Assembly (NCBI RefSeq): GCF_008329645.1
Contig: NZ_CP043474.1
Location: 2,542,001-2,606,000, forward strand
Reading direction: 5' to 3'
From: Mycolicibacterium grossiae
Lineage (GTDB): Bacteria; Actinomycetota; Actinomycetes; Mycobacteriales; Mycobacteriaceae
DNA: 64,000 nt
This document shows positions 1 through 13,255 of this stretch, in pieces. Position numbers and translations under genes: made by a program. Under the pieces are notes generated by a model. That model saw only the letters and a list, made by a program, of their open reading frames with translations, did not search any database and was not told where the DNA came from. Within the stretch, counting starts at the first letter, position 1. The number at the start of each line of letters is the position of its first letter.

Positions 1-441
<441 letters not shown>

Positions 442-464
442 TCACCGCGGACCCGCGCTTGCCG

Positions 465-575
465 GTGTCCGTTTCTCGGACACTCAACCTGGTCTCTTCA
501 CCCGGGGCACCCCACCGCGGTTGGAGGGTTGCCGGCCAGCGAGCCGGGGCTTGACGCTGGCACTCATGACCGCTT
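465..575 (-). promoter_or_regulatory. SAM-IV riboswitch in the metC leader
   Basis: Read on the minus strand, the leader contains GTCATGAGTGCCAGCG, then CCCCGGCTCGCTGGCCGGCA, then CAACCCTCCAACCGCGGTGG, then GGTGCCCCGGGTGAAGA and CCAGGTTGAG. This order of conserved blocks matches my memory of the actinobacterial SAM-IV class found in front of methionine-synthesis genes. A 7-bp hairpin (GTGTCCG/CGGACAC, 465-483) closes the 3' end. The element ends about 55 nt before the metC start codon, so control of translation initiation or of early termination are both possible. Confidence 0.88.
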
Positions 576-737
576 CGGATGCTAGCTCACCCCGGCCGTC
601 CGGTGCCAGCGGGTTGAGCGCGGCGACGCGGTCGGGGGCGACCACTGACGGGGAGGTCAGGGGCGCGTAGGTTCGTAGTCGACTCATCTGATGGGTGACT
701 TCATGACCAACCGACCGTGACGCCGGGAGATGCCACA

Positions 738-2989
<2,252 letters not shown>

Positions 2990-2993
<4 letters not shown>

Positions 2994-3826
2994 CCCGCGG
3001 GCGTCTCGCGCTGCGGCTCGGTGTGCGCGTCGATGAAGTCGGCGATCAGCTCCGTGACGCGGCCGGGCGCCTCCAGCATCGGGATGTGCCCGAGGCCCTC
3101 GAGACGGGTGACCGTCGCGTCGGTGGGCAGGTTCTCGACGAAGTACTTGGTGCCGCGCGGGCTGGGGAAGACGCGGTCCTTCTCGCACAGCACCAGGTGC
3201 GTCGGGACGCCGACGGTGGCGAGTTCGAGCAGGCCGGGCAGGCGCAGGGTCTTCACCAGCAGCTGCACGTAGGCCGTGCAGTGCGTCGCGTCCTCGACCA
3301 GCGCGACCAGGTCGGGCTGGCTGGGGCCGTCGGCGGGACCGCTGACCGGCAGCGTCGCCAGGCGGCGGACACCGGGGAAGTCGAGGATGCGCGGGCCGAT
3401 CAGCCGCGCCGCGATCAGCGCGGGACCGCCGAGCAGGAACTTCAGCACCGTCTCGTACTTGGTGGCGGAGTGCTGGCCCCAGCCGCCTGCCGGGGCGATG
3501 CCGGTGAGGGTGCGGGCGCGCCCCCGCCGCTCGAGTTCGAAGGCGACCCAGCCGCCGAGCGAGTTGCCGACGATGTGCGCGGTGTCCCAGCCCAGCTCGT
3601 CCATGCGGCGCTCGACGTCGTCGACCAGCGCCGAGGTCTCCAGCAACCAGGTGCCGGACTTCCGGCCGCCGTTGTGGCCGGGCATGGTCGGGGCGAACAC
3701 CTCGAAGCGGCCGGTGTCGGCGAGTTGGTCGGCGACCGTGCCCCACACGTTCTGCGAGCACAGGAACGGGTGCAGCAGCACCACCGGCTCGCCGGTGCCG
3801 ACGTGGATGGGAGCGCGTTCAGGCAT
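2990..3826 (-). CDS. Alpha/beta-hydrolase fold protein
   Basis: A 278-residue single-domain alpha/beta hydrolase. The nucleophile elbow is GNSLGGW with Ser about residue 89; the oxyanion-hole segment LLHPF lies near residue 20. A late acidic residue sits in [10 protein letters not shown] and the catalytic histidine in [11 protein letters not shown], giving a complete triad. There is no signal peptide, so it should be cytoplasmic. The substrate cannot be told from the sequence; haloalkane dehalogenase, lipase/esterase and C-C hydrolase families share this core. The ATG at 3826 is chosen because residues before it are low-complexity and arginine-rich. The gene is convergent with icd2, sharing the stop region. 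Confidence 0.8.
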
Positions 3827-3960
3827 GCGGCGACAGTAAGGGTGATACCGCCGGTACCGCAAGGTCGCCGCGTGCCGCCGAGGAGGGTGGGCCGCTGGGG
3901 AAGGTGGCCGGGCGTCGCGTCGGCGTGTCGCTCCTCCGAACCGTCTCTCGTCCGGGAGGC

Positions 3961-3994
3961 GTCAATCGGAGTTGACATGTCAACCGGTGTTGAC
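3961..3994. promoter_or_regulatory. Tandem pair of palindromic operator-like sites
   Basis: Two 16-bp sites of the form GTCAA-N6-TTGAC lie at 3961-3976 and 3979-3994, separated by 2 bp, so the centre-to-centre distance is 18 bp. The junction itself reads as a perfect 14-bp palindrome, GTTGACATGTCAAC. The sites lie between the hydrolase start (3826, minus) and the small HTH gene (4062, plus), about 70 bp before the latter. The geometry suits two dimers bound side by side. The binding protein is unknown. Confidence 0.55.
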
Positions 3995-4061
3995 GACTGG
4001 CGGCGCAGGGATGGCTGGGGAGCGCGGGCGGTCTGTCGGTGGACGCCACCATGCTGAGTCG

Positions 4062-4445
4062 ATGGCGAGCGGGGGAACGACCGGGTCCGGCGAAGCGACA
4101 TCGGAACCGTGGTGGGTGAGCGATCCGGATGTCATTGCCATGCGGCAACGCGGCATGGAGGAACTCTTCGGTGCCGCCCCGCGCGAGGACGACACGCGGC
4201 CGTACGAGGACGATACGCGGCCGTGCGAGGACGTCGCGCGGCCGTGCGAGGTGCTCGGCGACGTCCTGACGGGGGCCTGCCGCCGCGGGCTCGCCACGGC
4301 GCGCGATCGCCTGGACGAGGCCAAGCGCGACTATGCGGAGGCGGTGCTCGCGGCGCGCCGGGCGGGCTTCTCCTGGGGCGAGATCGGCAGCGTCCTCGGC
4401 GTCTCCCGGCAGGCGCTGCACCGCCGGTTCGGCGTCGGCGACTAG
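4062..4445 (+). CDS. Small helix-turn-helix protein with acidic heptad repeat
   Basis: A 127-residue protein whose C-terminal 35 residues form a helix-turn-helix: RRAGFSWGEIGSVLGVSRQA then LHRRFG. This arrangement is common in small mycobacterial DNA-binding proteins of unknown function. The middle contains three copies of an E-D-D-T-R-P-C/Y heptad. A helical stretch (ATARDRLDEAKRDYAEAVLA) links the repeat to the HTH. The ATG at 4062 is chosen because an upstream in-frame start would put the palindromic sites at 3961-3994 inside the coding region. It ends 22 bp before xthA and may be cotranscribed with it. DNA binding is inferred; the target is unknown. Confidence 0.65.
   Translation: MASGGTTGSGEATSEPWWVSDPDVIAMRQRGMEELFGAAPREDDTRPYEDDTRPCEDVARPCEVLGDVLTGACRRGLATARDRLDEAKRDYAEAVLAARRAGFSWGEIGSVLGVSRQALHRRFGVGD
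4185..4247 (+). repeat. Three 21-bp in-frame tandem repeats
   Basis: Units at 4185-4205, 4206-4226 and 4227-4247 share the pattern GAGGACGNNRCGCGGCCGTRC. They encode EDDTRPY, EDDTRPC and EDVARPC within the small HTH protein, so the reading frame is kept whatever the copy number. Confidence 0.8.
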
Positions 4446-4467
4446 CGCTGGATAGGGTCTGCGGCTG

Positions 4468-6307
<1,840 letters not shown>

Positions 6308-6374
6308 CCGGCGTGACCGGGCGGCGCGGCTGGGGCACCGACCATGGACCCATACCCGCGGCGCAGGAGGCCGG

Positions 6375-7397
6375 ATGACCGAACCCGCGGAACCGGGCCT
6401 GCTGGACCGGTACCGGGCCAGGTACCGCTGGCTGGACCGCACGTTGGTGGCCCAGGAGCGCTACCAGAAGAGCAAGGGCGACTTCTTCGCCGCGGGCATC
6501 ACGTACTTCACCGTGTTCGCGCTCTTCCCCCTGCTCATGGTCACGTTCGCCGGCGCGGGCTTCGTGCTCGCGAACGACGCCGCGCTGCTGGCGCAGGTGG
6601 AGAACCAGATCCGCTCGACGGTGTCCGGCGACATCAGCGACCAGCTGATCAAGCTGATGGACAGCGCCATCGAATCCCGCACTTCGGTGGGTGTCATCGG
6701 TCTGCTCACGGCCGCGTGGGCGGGACTCGGGTGGATGGCCAACCTGCGCGAGGCGCTGTCGGAGATGTGGTTGCAGCGCCGCGAGGCCGGGAACTTCCTG
6801 CGCACCAAGCTCAGCGACCTGCTGGCGCTGGTGTCGACGTTCGCGGCCCTCGTCGTCACGCTGGCGCTCACGGCGGTGGGCAGCTCCGGGCTGCTGCGCA
6901 CCGTGCTCGAGTTCTTCGGACTGCAGGACGTGCCCGGCGCCGGAGTCGCGCTGTTCCTGGCGTCGCTGGCGTTGTCGCTGCTGGTGTCGTGGATGCTCTT
7001 CACCTGGATCATCGCCCGGCTCCCTCGGGAATCGGTGAGCTTCCGCAGCTCGGTGCGCGCCGGCCTGCTGGCCGCGGTCGGCTTCGAGATCTTCAAGCAG
7101 GTGGCGTCGATCTACCTGCAGTCGATCGTGACCGGCCCGGCCGGCGCGACGTTCGGCCCGGTGCTCGGTCTGATGGTGTTCGCGTACGTCACGTCGCGGC
7201 TCGTCCTGTTCGCGACCGCGTGGGCGGCGACGTCGAAGGAGAACCTCGCCGCGGCTCCGGTGGAGGCGCCCGGCCCGGTACGCGTCACCACGCGCGTGCA
7301 GACCCGCTCGGGCCTCGGTCCTGCCGGAGCCATCACCGCGGCGGCCGCCGGAGCGCTTGGCGCGCTGGGCTTCTCGCGGCTGATGCGGCGACGCTAG
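6375..7397 (+). CDS. yhjD: YihY/YhjD (BrkB-like) inner membrane protein
   Basis: A 340-residue integral membrane protein of the YihY/BrkB family. It starts with a short basic cytoplasmic segment ([11 protein letters not shown]), followed by about six hydrophobic helices, including [35 protein letters not shown] and [20 protein letters not shown]. The family motif YFTVFALFP is present. The C-terminus ends in a Gly/Ala-rich tail and RRR. The start ATG 6375 has a perfect AGGAGG at 6365-6370. In E. coli YhjD has been linked to lipid/LPS export; the role in mycobacteria is not settled. Its stop overlaps that of convergent dacB1. Confidence 0.85.
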   Translation: MTEPAEPGLLDRYRARYRWLDRTLVAQERYQKSKGDFFAAGITYFTVFALFPLLMVTFAGAGFVLANDAALLAQVENQIRSTVSGDISDQLIKLMDSAIESRTSVGVIGLLTAAWAGLGWMANLREALSEMWLQRREAGNFLRTKLSDLLALVSTFAALVVTLALTAVGSSGLLRTVLEFFGLQDVPGAGVALFLASLALSLLVSWMLFTWIIARLPRESVSFRSSVRAGLLAAVGFEIFKQVASIYLQSIVTGPAGATFGPVLGLMVFAYVTSRLVLFATAWAATSKENLAAAPVEAPGPVRVTTRVQTRSGLGPAGAITAAAAGALGALGFSRLMRRR

Positions 7398-8599
7398 CCG
7401 GCCGACCGCCGGTTCAGCGACCTGGCGGCCATGATGAGCGCAAACACGATCAGCGAGCCGACCACGCCGACGCCGACGCGCACCGGGGTGGCGTCCTCGG
7501 GCGGCAGCGCCGCGGCGAGGTCCTTGGCGGCGTCCAGCGTCGACAGCTCCTCGGGGTCCTTCGGCAGCAGCGACGGATCCGGTTCGATCAGCGTGCCGAC
7601 CTTGGTGCCGGGCGGAGACGCGAACCCGTAGTCGAGCAGCCGGGCGGCCTGCTCCCACGGCGCGATCGGCTGCCGGGTGCCCTTGAGCAGCACCGCCACC
7701 AGGCGGCGGCCGTCGCGGTTGGCGGCGCCGACGAACGTCTGGCCGGCGTCGTCGGTGTAGCCCGTCTTGCCGCCCATCGCGCCGTCGTAGTTGTCCAGCA
7801 GCTTGTTGTCGTTCTCGAGTTCGTACTCCGGCAGCTGGTACTTGCGCGTCGCGACGATGTCGGTGAAGACCTTGTTCTGCCAGGCGTACCGGTAGAACAG
7901 GCCGATGTCGTAGGCCGACGTGCTCATGCCCGGCCCGTCCAGGCCCGACGGCGTCGCCGCGCGGGTGTCGCGGCCGCCGAGCTTGCGGGCCAGATCGTTG
8001 ATCTTGCCGAGCGCGGCGTCCATGCCGCCGAGTTGGCCGGCCAGCGCGTGCGCGGCGTCGTTGCCGGAGTGCATCAGCAGACCGTGCAGCAGGTCGTTGA
8101 CGGTGTAGACGCTGCCGTCCTTCACGCCGATGCGGGTGCCCTCGGCCGACGCGTCGTCGGCCGTGCCGATCACCTGCTTGTTGAGCGGCAGGTCCTTGAC
8201 CGACTGCATGGCGACGAGCACCTTGATGATGCTCGCCGGGCGGTGCCGGCCGTGCGGGTCGCGCGCGGCGATGATGTCGCCGGAGTCCAGGTCGGCCACC
8301 AGCCAGGCCTCGGCCGATACGTCCCCGGGCACCGGTGCCGCGCCCGGCGCCACCACGATGCCGCAGCCCCCGAGCGCGTCGCCGCCGAGTGGCTCGGCGG
8401 GCACCGGCAGCGGTTCGGGCGGCGGGCCGGCCTTGGGCACCTCGGAGTCGTCGACGGCCGGCGGGGTGGCCACCTTGTAGGGGCAGGGGTCCGGGTCCGC
8501 CGATGCGGTCGGCGTGCCGATCACGGCGGGGGCGACGGCGACGACGGCGGTCGCCGCCAGGCAGGCGAGGCGTCGCACGACCGATCCGGAGTGAGCCAT
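7394..8599 (-). CDS. dacB1: D-alanyl-D-alanine carboxypeptidase (penicillin-binding protein)
   Basis: Low-molecular-weight penicillin-binding protein that trims the terminal D-Ala of peptidoglycan stem peptides. The 401-residue precursor has a signal peptide (about residues 1-34, ending ASA-DP). The three penicillin-binding motifs are present: SIIK (S123-K126), SGN (178-180) and KTG (278-280). A C-terminal hydrophobic helix, [16 protein letters not shown], followed by RSLNRR should anchor the enzyme to the membrane with the catalytic domain outside. A Pro-rich linker follows the signal peptide. Start ATG is at 8599. Confidence 0.93.
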   Translation of the reverse strand: MAHSGSVVRRLACLAATAVVAVAPAVIGTPTASADPDPCPYKVATPPAVDDSEVPKAGPPPEPLPVPAEPLGGDALGGCGIVVAPGAAPVPGDVSAEAWLVADLDSGDIIAARDPHGRHRPASIIKVLVAMQSVKDLPLNKQVIGTADDASAEGTRIGVKDGSVYTVNDLLHGLLMHSGNDAAHALAGQLGGMDAALGKINDLARKLGGRDTRAATPSGLDGPGMSTSAYDIGLFYRYAWQNKVFTDIVATRKYQLPEYELENDNKLLDNYDGAMGGKTGYTDDAGQTFVGAANRDGRRLVAVLLKGTRQPIAPWEQAARLLDYGFASPPGTKVGTLIEPDPSLLPKDPEELSTLDAAKDLAAALPPEDATPVRVGVGVVGSLIVFALIMAARSLNRRSAG

Positions 8600-8712
8600 G
8601 GTGTGAGCAGATTACGAGCCACCGGGTGGGAAACCGGGGAGGCACGCTGTGACCGCCGCGACGAATGTGGCCACTGGGACGGGACGCCGCGATGGCCGGC
8701 CGTCCCGGCTGC

Positions 8713-9696
8713 TTAGACGTCGACGTAGCCCAGCGCGGCGAACTCGATGGTCGACATCCACAGCCGCCCGCCGGATTCCACGACGCCGGTGACGCCGCCG
8801 AAGTCGGGCCGCGACGTGCGCACGCCGCCGACCACCGAGCCGTCCTCCGGGTCGAAGGCGACGACCCAGATCTCCGGCTGCACCTTGGGCTGCAAGCGCT
8901 TGGGCAGCCGCCAGATCACCTGCCGCAGCCACGGCGCGCGCGGCATCAGGCTCTCGGCGGCCGGGTTGGCCGGCGTCACCAGCGCCGTCCAGATGCGCCC
9001 GTCGGCGCCGGTGGAGATGTTGTCGGGCATGCCGGGCAGGTGGACGGCGAGCGGCGTGACGCTGCCCGCCCGCGGGCCGGTGAGCCAGTACTTCGACAGG
9101 CGGCGGCCGACGGTCTCGGCGACGACGAGCGCCGAGCCGTCGGCGGTGACGGTGACCCCGTTGGCGAAGTAGAGGCCGTCGAGGACGGTGGTGACGGTGC
9201 CGTCGGGGTCCAGCCGGTACAGCCCGCCGGTGCCGCGGGCCTCGAGCACGGCTCCGAGGAAGTGCTCGAAGTGGAAGTCGCTGGTCGACTCGGTGAACCA
9301 GATGGTGCCGTCGTCGGTCTCGGTCACGTTGGAGCAGAACCGCAGTGGCCGCCCGTCGATGGCGCTCACCAGCACCCGCAGGGCCTCGCTGTCGGGGTCG
9401 AGCGCCAGGAGCCCGCGGTGGCTGTCGCAGATCAGCACCCGGCCGTCGCGGGCGACGTGCAGGCCGAGCGGGCGGCCGCCGGTGGTGGCGACGACCGTCT
9501 GGTCGCTGCCGTCAGGTGCGCACCGCACGATCCGTCCGTCGACCAACCCCGTCCACAGGCGCCCGGCGGCGTCGACGACGACGTCCTCGGGTCCGTGACC
9601 GGCGACCGGCACCACCGTGACCGGTGGTGCCGGCTGCTCGGGCAGCGGGTCGATCGGTGGCGGCTGCCAGCGGACGGGGTGGATCGGCGGCTTCAT
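8713..9696 (-). CDS. SMP-30/gluconolactonase-like beta-propeller protein
   Basis: A 327-residue protein of the SMP-30/strictosidine synthase-like six-bladed propeller group. Blade-like repeats are visible: GPEDVVVDAAGRLWTGLVDG, RPLGLHVARDGRVLICDS, GTIWFTESTSDFHFE, FANGVTVTADGSALVVAE, MPDNISTGADGRIWTAL and SGGRLWMSTIEF. The segment ETDDGTIWFTE and the Asn of FANGVTV match metal-site positions of calcium-dependent lactonases. There is no clear signal peptide. The start ATG is at 9696; the reading frame stays open further upstream, but that part is a shadow of the aminotransferase gene. The substrate is unknown. Confidence 0.75.
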   Translation of the reverse strand: MKPPIHPVRWQPPPIDPLPEQPAPPVTVVPVAGHGPEDVVVDAAGRLWTGLVDGRIVRCAPDGSDQTVVATTGGRPLGLHVARDGRVLICDSHRGLLALDPDSEALRVLVSAIDGRPLRFCSNVTETDDGTIWFTESTSDFHFEHFLGAVLEARGTGGLYRLDPDGTVTTVLDGLYFANGVTVTADGSALVVAETVGRRLSKYWLTGPRAGSVTPLAVHLPGMPDNISTGADGRIWTALVTPANPAAESLMPRAPWLRQVIWRLPKRLQPKVQPEIWVVAFDPEDGSVVGGVRTSRPDFGGVTGVVESGGRLWMSTIEFAALGYVDV

Positions 9697-9719
9697 CGCG
9701 TCGACGATATCGCCGCGAC

Positions 9720-11108
9720 CTACAGCATGCTGCTGGCTCGGCCCAGGACGTCGCGCAGGATCTCGTAGATGGCGTCGAACTCCGGCTGGCCGCTGATCAG
9801 CGGCGGTGCCAGCTGCACGACTGGGTCGCCACGGTCGTCGGCGCGGCAGTACAGCCCGGCCTCGAACAGCGCCGGGGTGAGGAAGCCGCGCAGCAGCCGC
9901 TCGCACTCCTCGTCGTTGAACGTCTCCTTGGTGGCCTTGTCCTTGACGAGTTCGATGCCGTAGAAGTAGCCCTCGCCGCGGACGTCGCCGACGATCGGAA
10001 GCTCCAGCAGCTTCTCCAACGTGGCGCGGAACGCCGGGGCGTTCTCCTTGACGTGGTCGTTGAGGCCCTCGCGCTCGAAGATGTCGAGGTTGGCCAGCGC
10101 CACCGCCGACGACACCGGGTGCCCGCCGAAGGTGTAGCCGTGCCCGAACACCGTCTGCCCGTCGTTGAACGGTTCGAACAGCCGGTCGCTGGCGATCATC
10201 GCGCCGATCGGGGAGTAGCCCGACGTCAGGCCCTTGGCGCACGTGATGATGTCGGGCGTGTAGCCGAAGTCGTTGCACGCGAACATCGAACCGATGCGGC
10301 CGTAGGCGCAGATGACCTCGTCGGAGACCAGCAGCACGTCGTAGGCGTCGCAGATCTCGCGGACGCGCTCGAAGTATCCGGGCGGCGGCGGGAAGCAGCC
10401 GCCGGCGTTCTGCACCGGTTCGAGGAACACGGCGGCGACGGTGTCGGGCCCCTCGAACTCGATCGCCTCGGCGATCCGGTCGGCGCAGTACCGGCCGAAC
10501 GCCTTGGGGTCGGAGCTGAACTGCTCGGGCGCCCGGTAGAAGTTGGTGTTGGGCACGCGGAAGCCGCCGGGGGTCGGCGGATCGAACGGTGCCTTGAACG
10601 TCGGGATGCCGGTGATGGCCAGCGCCCCCTGCGGCGTGCCGTGGTAGGCGATGGACCGCGACATGACCTTGTACTTGCCCGGCTTGCCGGTCAGCTTGAA
10701 GTACTGCTTGGCCAGCTTCCAGGCGCTCTCCACGGCCTCGCCGCCACCGGTGGTGAAGAAGACGCGGTTCAGATCACCCGGGGTGTATCCGGCGAGGCGC
10801 TCGGCCAATTCGATGGCAGGCGGCGTCGCGAAGGACCACAGCGGGAAGAAGGCCAGCGACTCGGCCTGCTTGGCTGCGGCTTCGGCCAACTCGGCGCGGC
10901 CATGGCCGGCCTGCACCACGAACAGCCCGGAGAGGCCGTCGATGTACTTGTTGCCCTTGCTGTCCCAGATGTGGACGCCCTCACCCCGGGTGATCACCGT
11001 CGGGGTGATGCCTTCGCCGTGGCGGGCGAAGTGGCCCCACAGGTGGCGGTTGGCCTTGGCGTCGAGGTCGGTGGTGGATGTTTCGGAAGTTTCAGAGACG
11101 ATTGTCAT
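9720..11108 (-). CDS. Class III PLP aminotransferase (omega-amino acid/polyamine type)
   Basis: Class III aminotransferase of 462 residues. Characteristic segments: GDLNRVFFTTGGGEAVESAW, YHGTPQGALAITG, the PLP-aspartate motif LLVSDEVICAYGRIG, the Schiff-base lysine in IITCAKGLTSGYSPIGA and FGHGYTFGGHPVSSA. Enzymes of this branch transaminate beta-alanine, GABA, putrescine or similar amines with pyruvate; the exact donor cannot be read from sequence. ATG 11108 overlaps the Lrp stop as ATGA, so the two genes are translationally coupled. Together with the divergent aldehyde dehydrogenase this suggests amine degradation. Confidence 0.85.
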   Translation of the reverse strand: MTIVSETSETSTTDLDAKANRHLWGHFARHGEGITPTVITRGEGVHIWDSKGNKYIDGLSGLFVVQAGHGRAELAEAAAKQAESLAFFPLWSFATPPAIELAERLAGYTPGDLNRVFFTTGGGEAVESAWKLAKQYFKLTGKPGKYKVMSRSIAYHGTPQGALAITGIPTFKAPFDPPTPGGFRVPNTNFYRAPEQFSSDPKAFGRYCADRIAEAIEFEGPDTVAAVFLEPVQNAGGCFPPPPGYFERVREICDAYDVLLVSDEVICAYGRIGSMFACNDFGYTPDIITCAKGLTSGYSPIGAMIASDRLFEPFNDGQTVFGHGYTFGGHPVSSAVALANLDIFEREGLNDHVKENAPAFRATLEKLLELPIVGDVRGEGYFYGIELVKDKATKETFNDEECERLLRGFLTPALFEAGLYCRADDRGDPVVQLAPPLISGQPEFDAIYEILRDVLGRASSML

Positions 11109-11632
11109 CGCGTGCCCCAATTGTATTGCTGCTTGACGAGTTTGAGATAGACCAAGGTTTCGGTGGATATCACTCCCGGTACGGCGCGGATCTTGGTGTT
11201 GAGCAGGTCGAGCAGGTCGCCGTCGTCCTCGCAGACCACTTCGACGATGGCGTCGAAGGAGCCGGCGGTGAGGACGACGTAGTCGACGGATTCGATGGCG
11301 GAGAGCTTCTCGGCGACCTTGGTGGTGTCGCCGGTGCAGCGGATGCCGATCATGGCCTGGCGGGCGAAGCCGAGCTGCATGGGGTCGGTGACGGCGACGA
11401 TCTGCATGACGCCGGCGTCCACCATGCGCTGCACGCGCTGGCGGACCGCGGCCTCGCTCAGCCCGACGGCCTTGCCGATACCGGCGTAGGACCGTCGGCC
11501 GTCCTGCTGCAGCTTCTCGATGATCGCCTTGGACAGTTCGTCGAGCTGGTACGCCGCGCCCGGGCGCGAGTGGCTGATGCGGAGCGAGACAGCCTGGGCC
11601 CCGGGCTGGGCGTCAGGGGTGACCATGCTCAC
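11105..11632 (-). CDS. Lrp/AsnC family transcriptional regulator
   Basis: A 175-residue Lrp/AsnC protein. The N-terminal HTH begins at LDELSKAIIEKLQQDGRRSY and includes GIGKAVGLSEAAVRQRVQRM; the C-terminal RAM domain contains LTAGSFDAIVEVVCEDDGDL. The start is GTG 11632, with ATG 11626 as an alternative. It is the first gene of a two-gene operon with the aminotransferase and probably senses the amine or amino acid this enzyme handles. It may also control the divergent aldehyde dehydrogenase; a short palindrome lies at 11672-11685 in the shared upstream region. Confidence 0.9.
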   Translation of the reverse strand: MSMVTPDAQPGAQAVSLRISHSRPGAAYQLDELSKAIIEKLQQDGRRSYAGIGKAVGLSEAAVRQRVQRMVDAGVMQIVAVTDPMQLGFARQAMIGIRCTGDTTKVAEKLSAIESVDYVVLTAGSFDAIVEVVCEDDGDLLDLLNTKIRAVPGVISTETLVYLKLVKQQYNWGTR

Positions 11633-11671
11633 GATTGTGCACGGAATCCGTCATCCAGGGCAACCACACCG

Positions 11672-11685
11672 ACGAAATCGTTCGT
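11672..11685. promoter_or_regulatory. Palindromic site between lrp and the aldehyde dehydrogenase gene
   Basis: ACGAA-ATCG-TTCGT, with 5-bp arms, lies about 40 bp upstream of the lrp start and 90 bp upstream of the aldehyde dehydrogenase start. It is AT-rich relative to its surroundings and could be an Lrp-type operator. The arm length is short enough that chance is possible. Confidence 0.3.
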
Positions 11686-11773
11686 TTGGCCACGCCCGGG
11701 ATGCGGGATGCGTAGCTGCTTCCTCGGCCGTTCACCTAGCCGCGCCGGTGTCCGAGGCGCTAGCGTGACGCCC

Positions 11774-13255
11774 ATGGCTCAGACGGTGGCAGGCAGCTAT
11801 CTCGACGGCAGCCCGGTGCGGACCGGCGGCGAGACGTTCGGCGTCGTGGACCCGGCGACGGGCCAGGTGGTCGCCGAGTACGCGCTGGCCACCCCTGCCG
11901 ACGTCGACACCGCGGTCACCGCCGCACGCGCCGCGCTCGGTGGCTGGTCGTCGGCGACGCCCGCCGAACGCTCCACGGTGCTGGCCAAGCTGGCCGCCCT
12001 GGCGGGCGCGGCCAGCAAGGAGTTGGTCGCCGAGGAGGTCAGCCAGACCGGCAAGCCGGTGCGGTTGGCGACCGAGTTCGACGTCCCGGGCAGCGTCGAC
12101 AACATCGACTTCTTCGCCGGCGCCGCGCGGCACCTCGAGGGCAAGGCCACCGCCGAGTACTCCGGCGACCACACCTCGAGCATCCGGCGCGAGGCCATCG
12201 GCGTCGTCGCCACCATCACCCCCTGGAACTACCCGTTGCAGATGGCGGTGTGGAAGGTGTTGCCGGCGTTGGCGGCCGGGTGCTCGGTGGTGATCAAGCC
12301 CGCCGAGATCACCCCGCTGACCACGCTGACGCTGGCCAGGTTGGCCACCGAGGCCGGCCTGCCCGACGGCGTCCTCAACGTCGTCACCGGTGCGGGCCAC
12401 GACGTCGGCACGGCGCTCGCCGGCCACGCCGGGGTCGACCTCGTCACCTTCACCGGCTCCACGCCGGTGGGCCGCAAGGTGATGGCGGCGGCCGCCGCGC
12501 ACGGGCATCGCACGCAGCTGGAGCTGGGAGGCAAGGCGCCGTTCGTCGTCTTCGCCGACGCCGACCTCGACGCCGCGATCCACGGCGCGGTCGCCGCATC
12601 GCTCATCAACACCGGGCAGGACTGCACGGCCGCCACCCGCGCGATCGTCGCCCGCGAGGTGTACGACGACTTCGTCGCCGGGGTGGGGGAGCTGATGGCG
12701 AAGGTCGTCGTGGGCGACCCGCACGACCCCGACACCGACCTCGGGCCGCTCATCACGACCGCGCACCGGGACAAGGTCGCGGGCATCGTGGCCCGCGCGC
12801 CCGGCGAGGGCGGCCGCATCGTCACCGGTGGCAGTGCGCCCGACCTGCCCGGAGCGTTCTACCGGCCGACGCTGATCGCCGACGTCGCCGAGTCGTCGGA
12901 GGCCTACCGCAGCGAGATCTTCGGGCCGGTGCTGACCGCACGGCCCTTCACCGACGACGACGACGCGCTGCGCCAGGCCAATGACACCGATTACGGGCTG
13001 GCGGCCTCGGCGTGGACGCGCGACGTCTACCGGGCGCAGCGCGCGTCGCGCGAGATCAGCGCCGGCTGCGTGTGGATCAACGACCACATCCCGATCATCA
13101 GCGAGATGCCGCACGGCGGCGTCGGCGCGTCGGGCTTTGGCAAGGACATGAGCGACTACTCGTTCGAGGAGTACCTCACCATCAAGCACGTGATGAGCGA
13201 CATCACGGCGGTGGCCGAGAAGGACTGGCACCGGATCATCTTCAGCAAGCGGTGA
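11774..13255 (+). CDS. NAD(P)-dependent aldehyde dehydrogenase (gamma-aminobutyraldehyde type)
   Basis: Aldehyde dehydrogenase of 493 residues. The general-base glutamate is in LELGGKAPFVVF and the nucleophilic cysteine in NTGQDCTAATR. TPWNYPLQMAVWKVLPALAA and FTGSTPVGRKVM form the cofactor site. The overall pattern, especially GQDCTAATR and ISAGCVWINDHIPIISEMPH, is that of gamma-aminobutyraldehyde/betaine aldehyde dehydrogenases. It likely oxidises the aldehyde produced by the neighbouring aminotransferase or oxidase. The start is ATG 11774, with TAGCGT 7 nt upstream as a possible leaderless -10. It overlaps the next gene (GTGA). Confidence 0.88.
   Translation: MAQTVAGSYLDGSPVRTGGETFGVVDPATGQVVAEYALATPADVDTAVTAARAALGGWSSATPAERSTVLAKLAALAGAASKELVAEEVSQTGKPVRLATEFDVPGSVDNIDFFAGAARHLEGKATAEYSGDHTSSIRREAIGVVATITPWNYPLQMAVWKVLPALAAGCSVVIKPAEITPLTTLTLARLATEAGLPDGVLNVVTGAGHDVGTALAGHAGVDLVTFTGSTPVGRKVMAAAAAHGHRTQLELGGKAPFVVFADADLDAAIHGAVAASLINTGQDCTAATRAIVAREVYDDFVAGVGELMAKVVVGDPHDPDTDLGPLITTAHRDKVAGIVARAPGEGGRIVTGGSAPDLPGAFYRPTLIADVAESSEAYRSEIFGPVLTARPFTDDDDALRQANDTDYGLAASAWTRDVYRAQRASREISAGCVWINDHIPIISEMPHGGVGASGFGKDMSDYSFEEYLTIKHVMSDITAVAEKDWHRIIFSKR

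Noticed and set aside
3972..4061. An upstream in-frame start for the small HTH protein
   Set aside because: It would put the highly structured palindromic block inside the coding region and adds a low-complexity N-terminus; ATG 4062 is preferred.
8670..8712. GGGACGG/CCGTCCC hairpin as a terminator after the SMP-30-like gene
   Set aside because: Only 7 bp with a 17-nt loop in very GC-rich sequence; chance pairing is likely and there is no U-tract.
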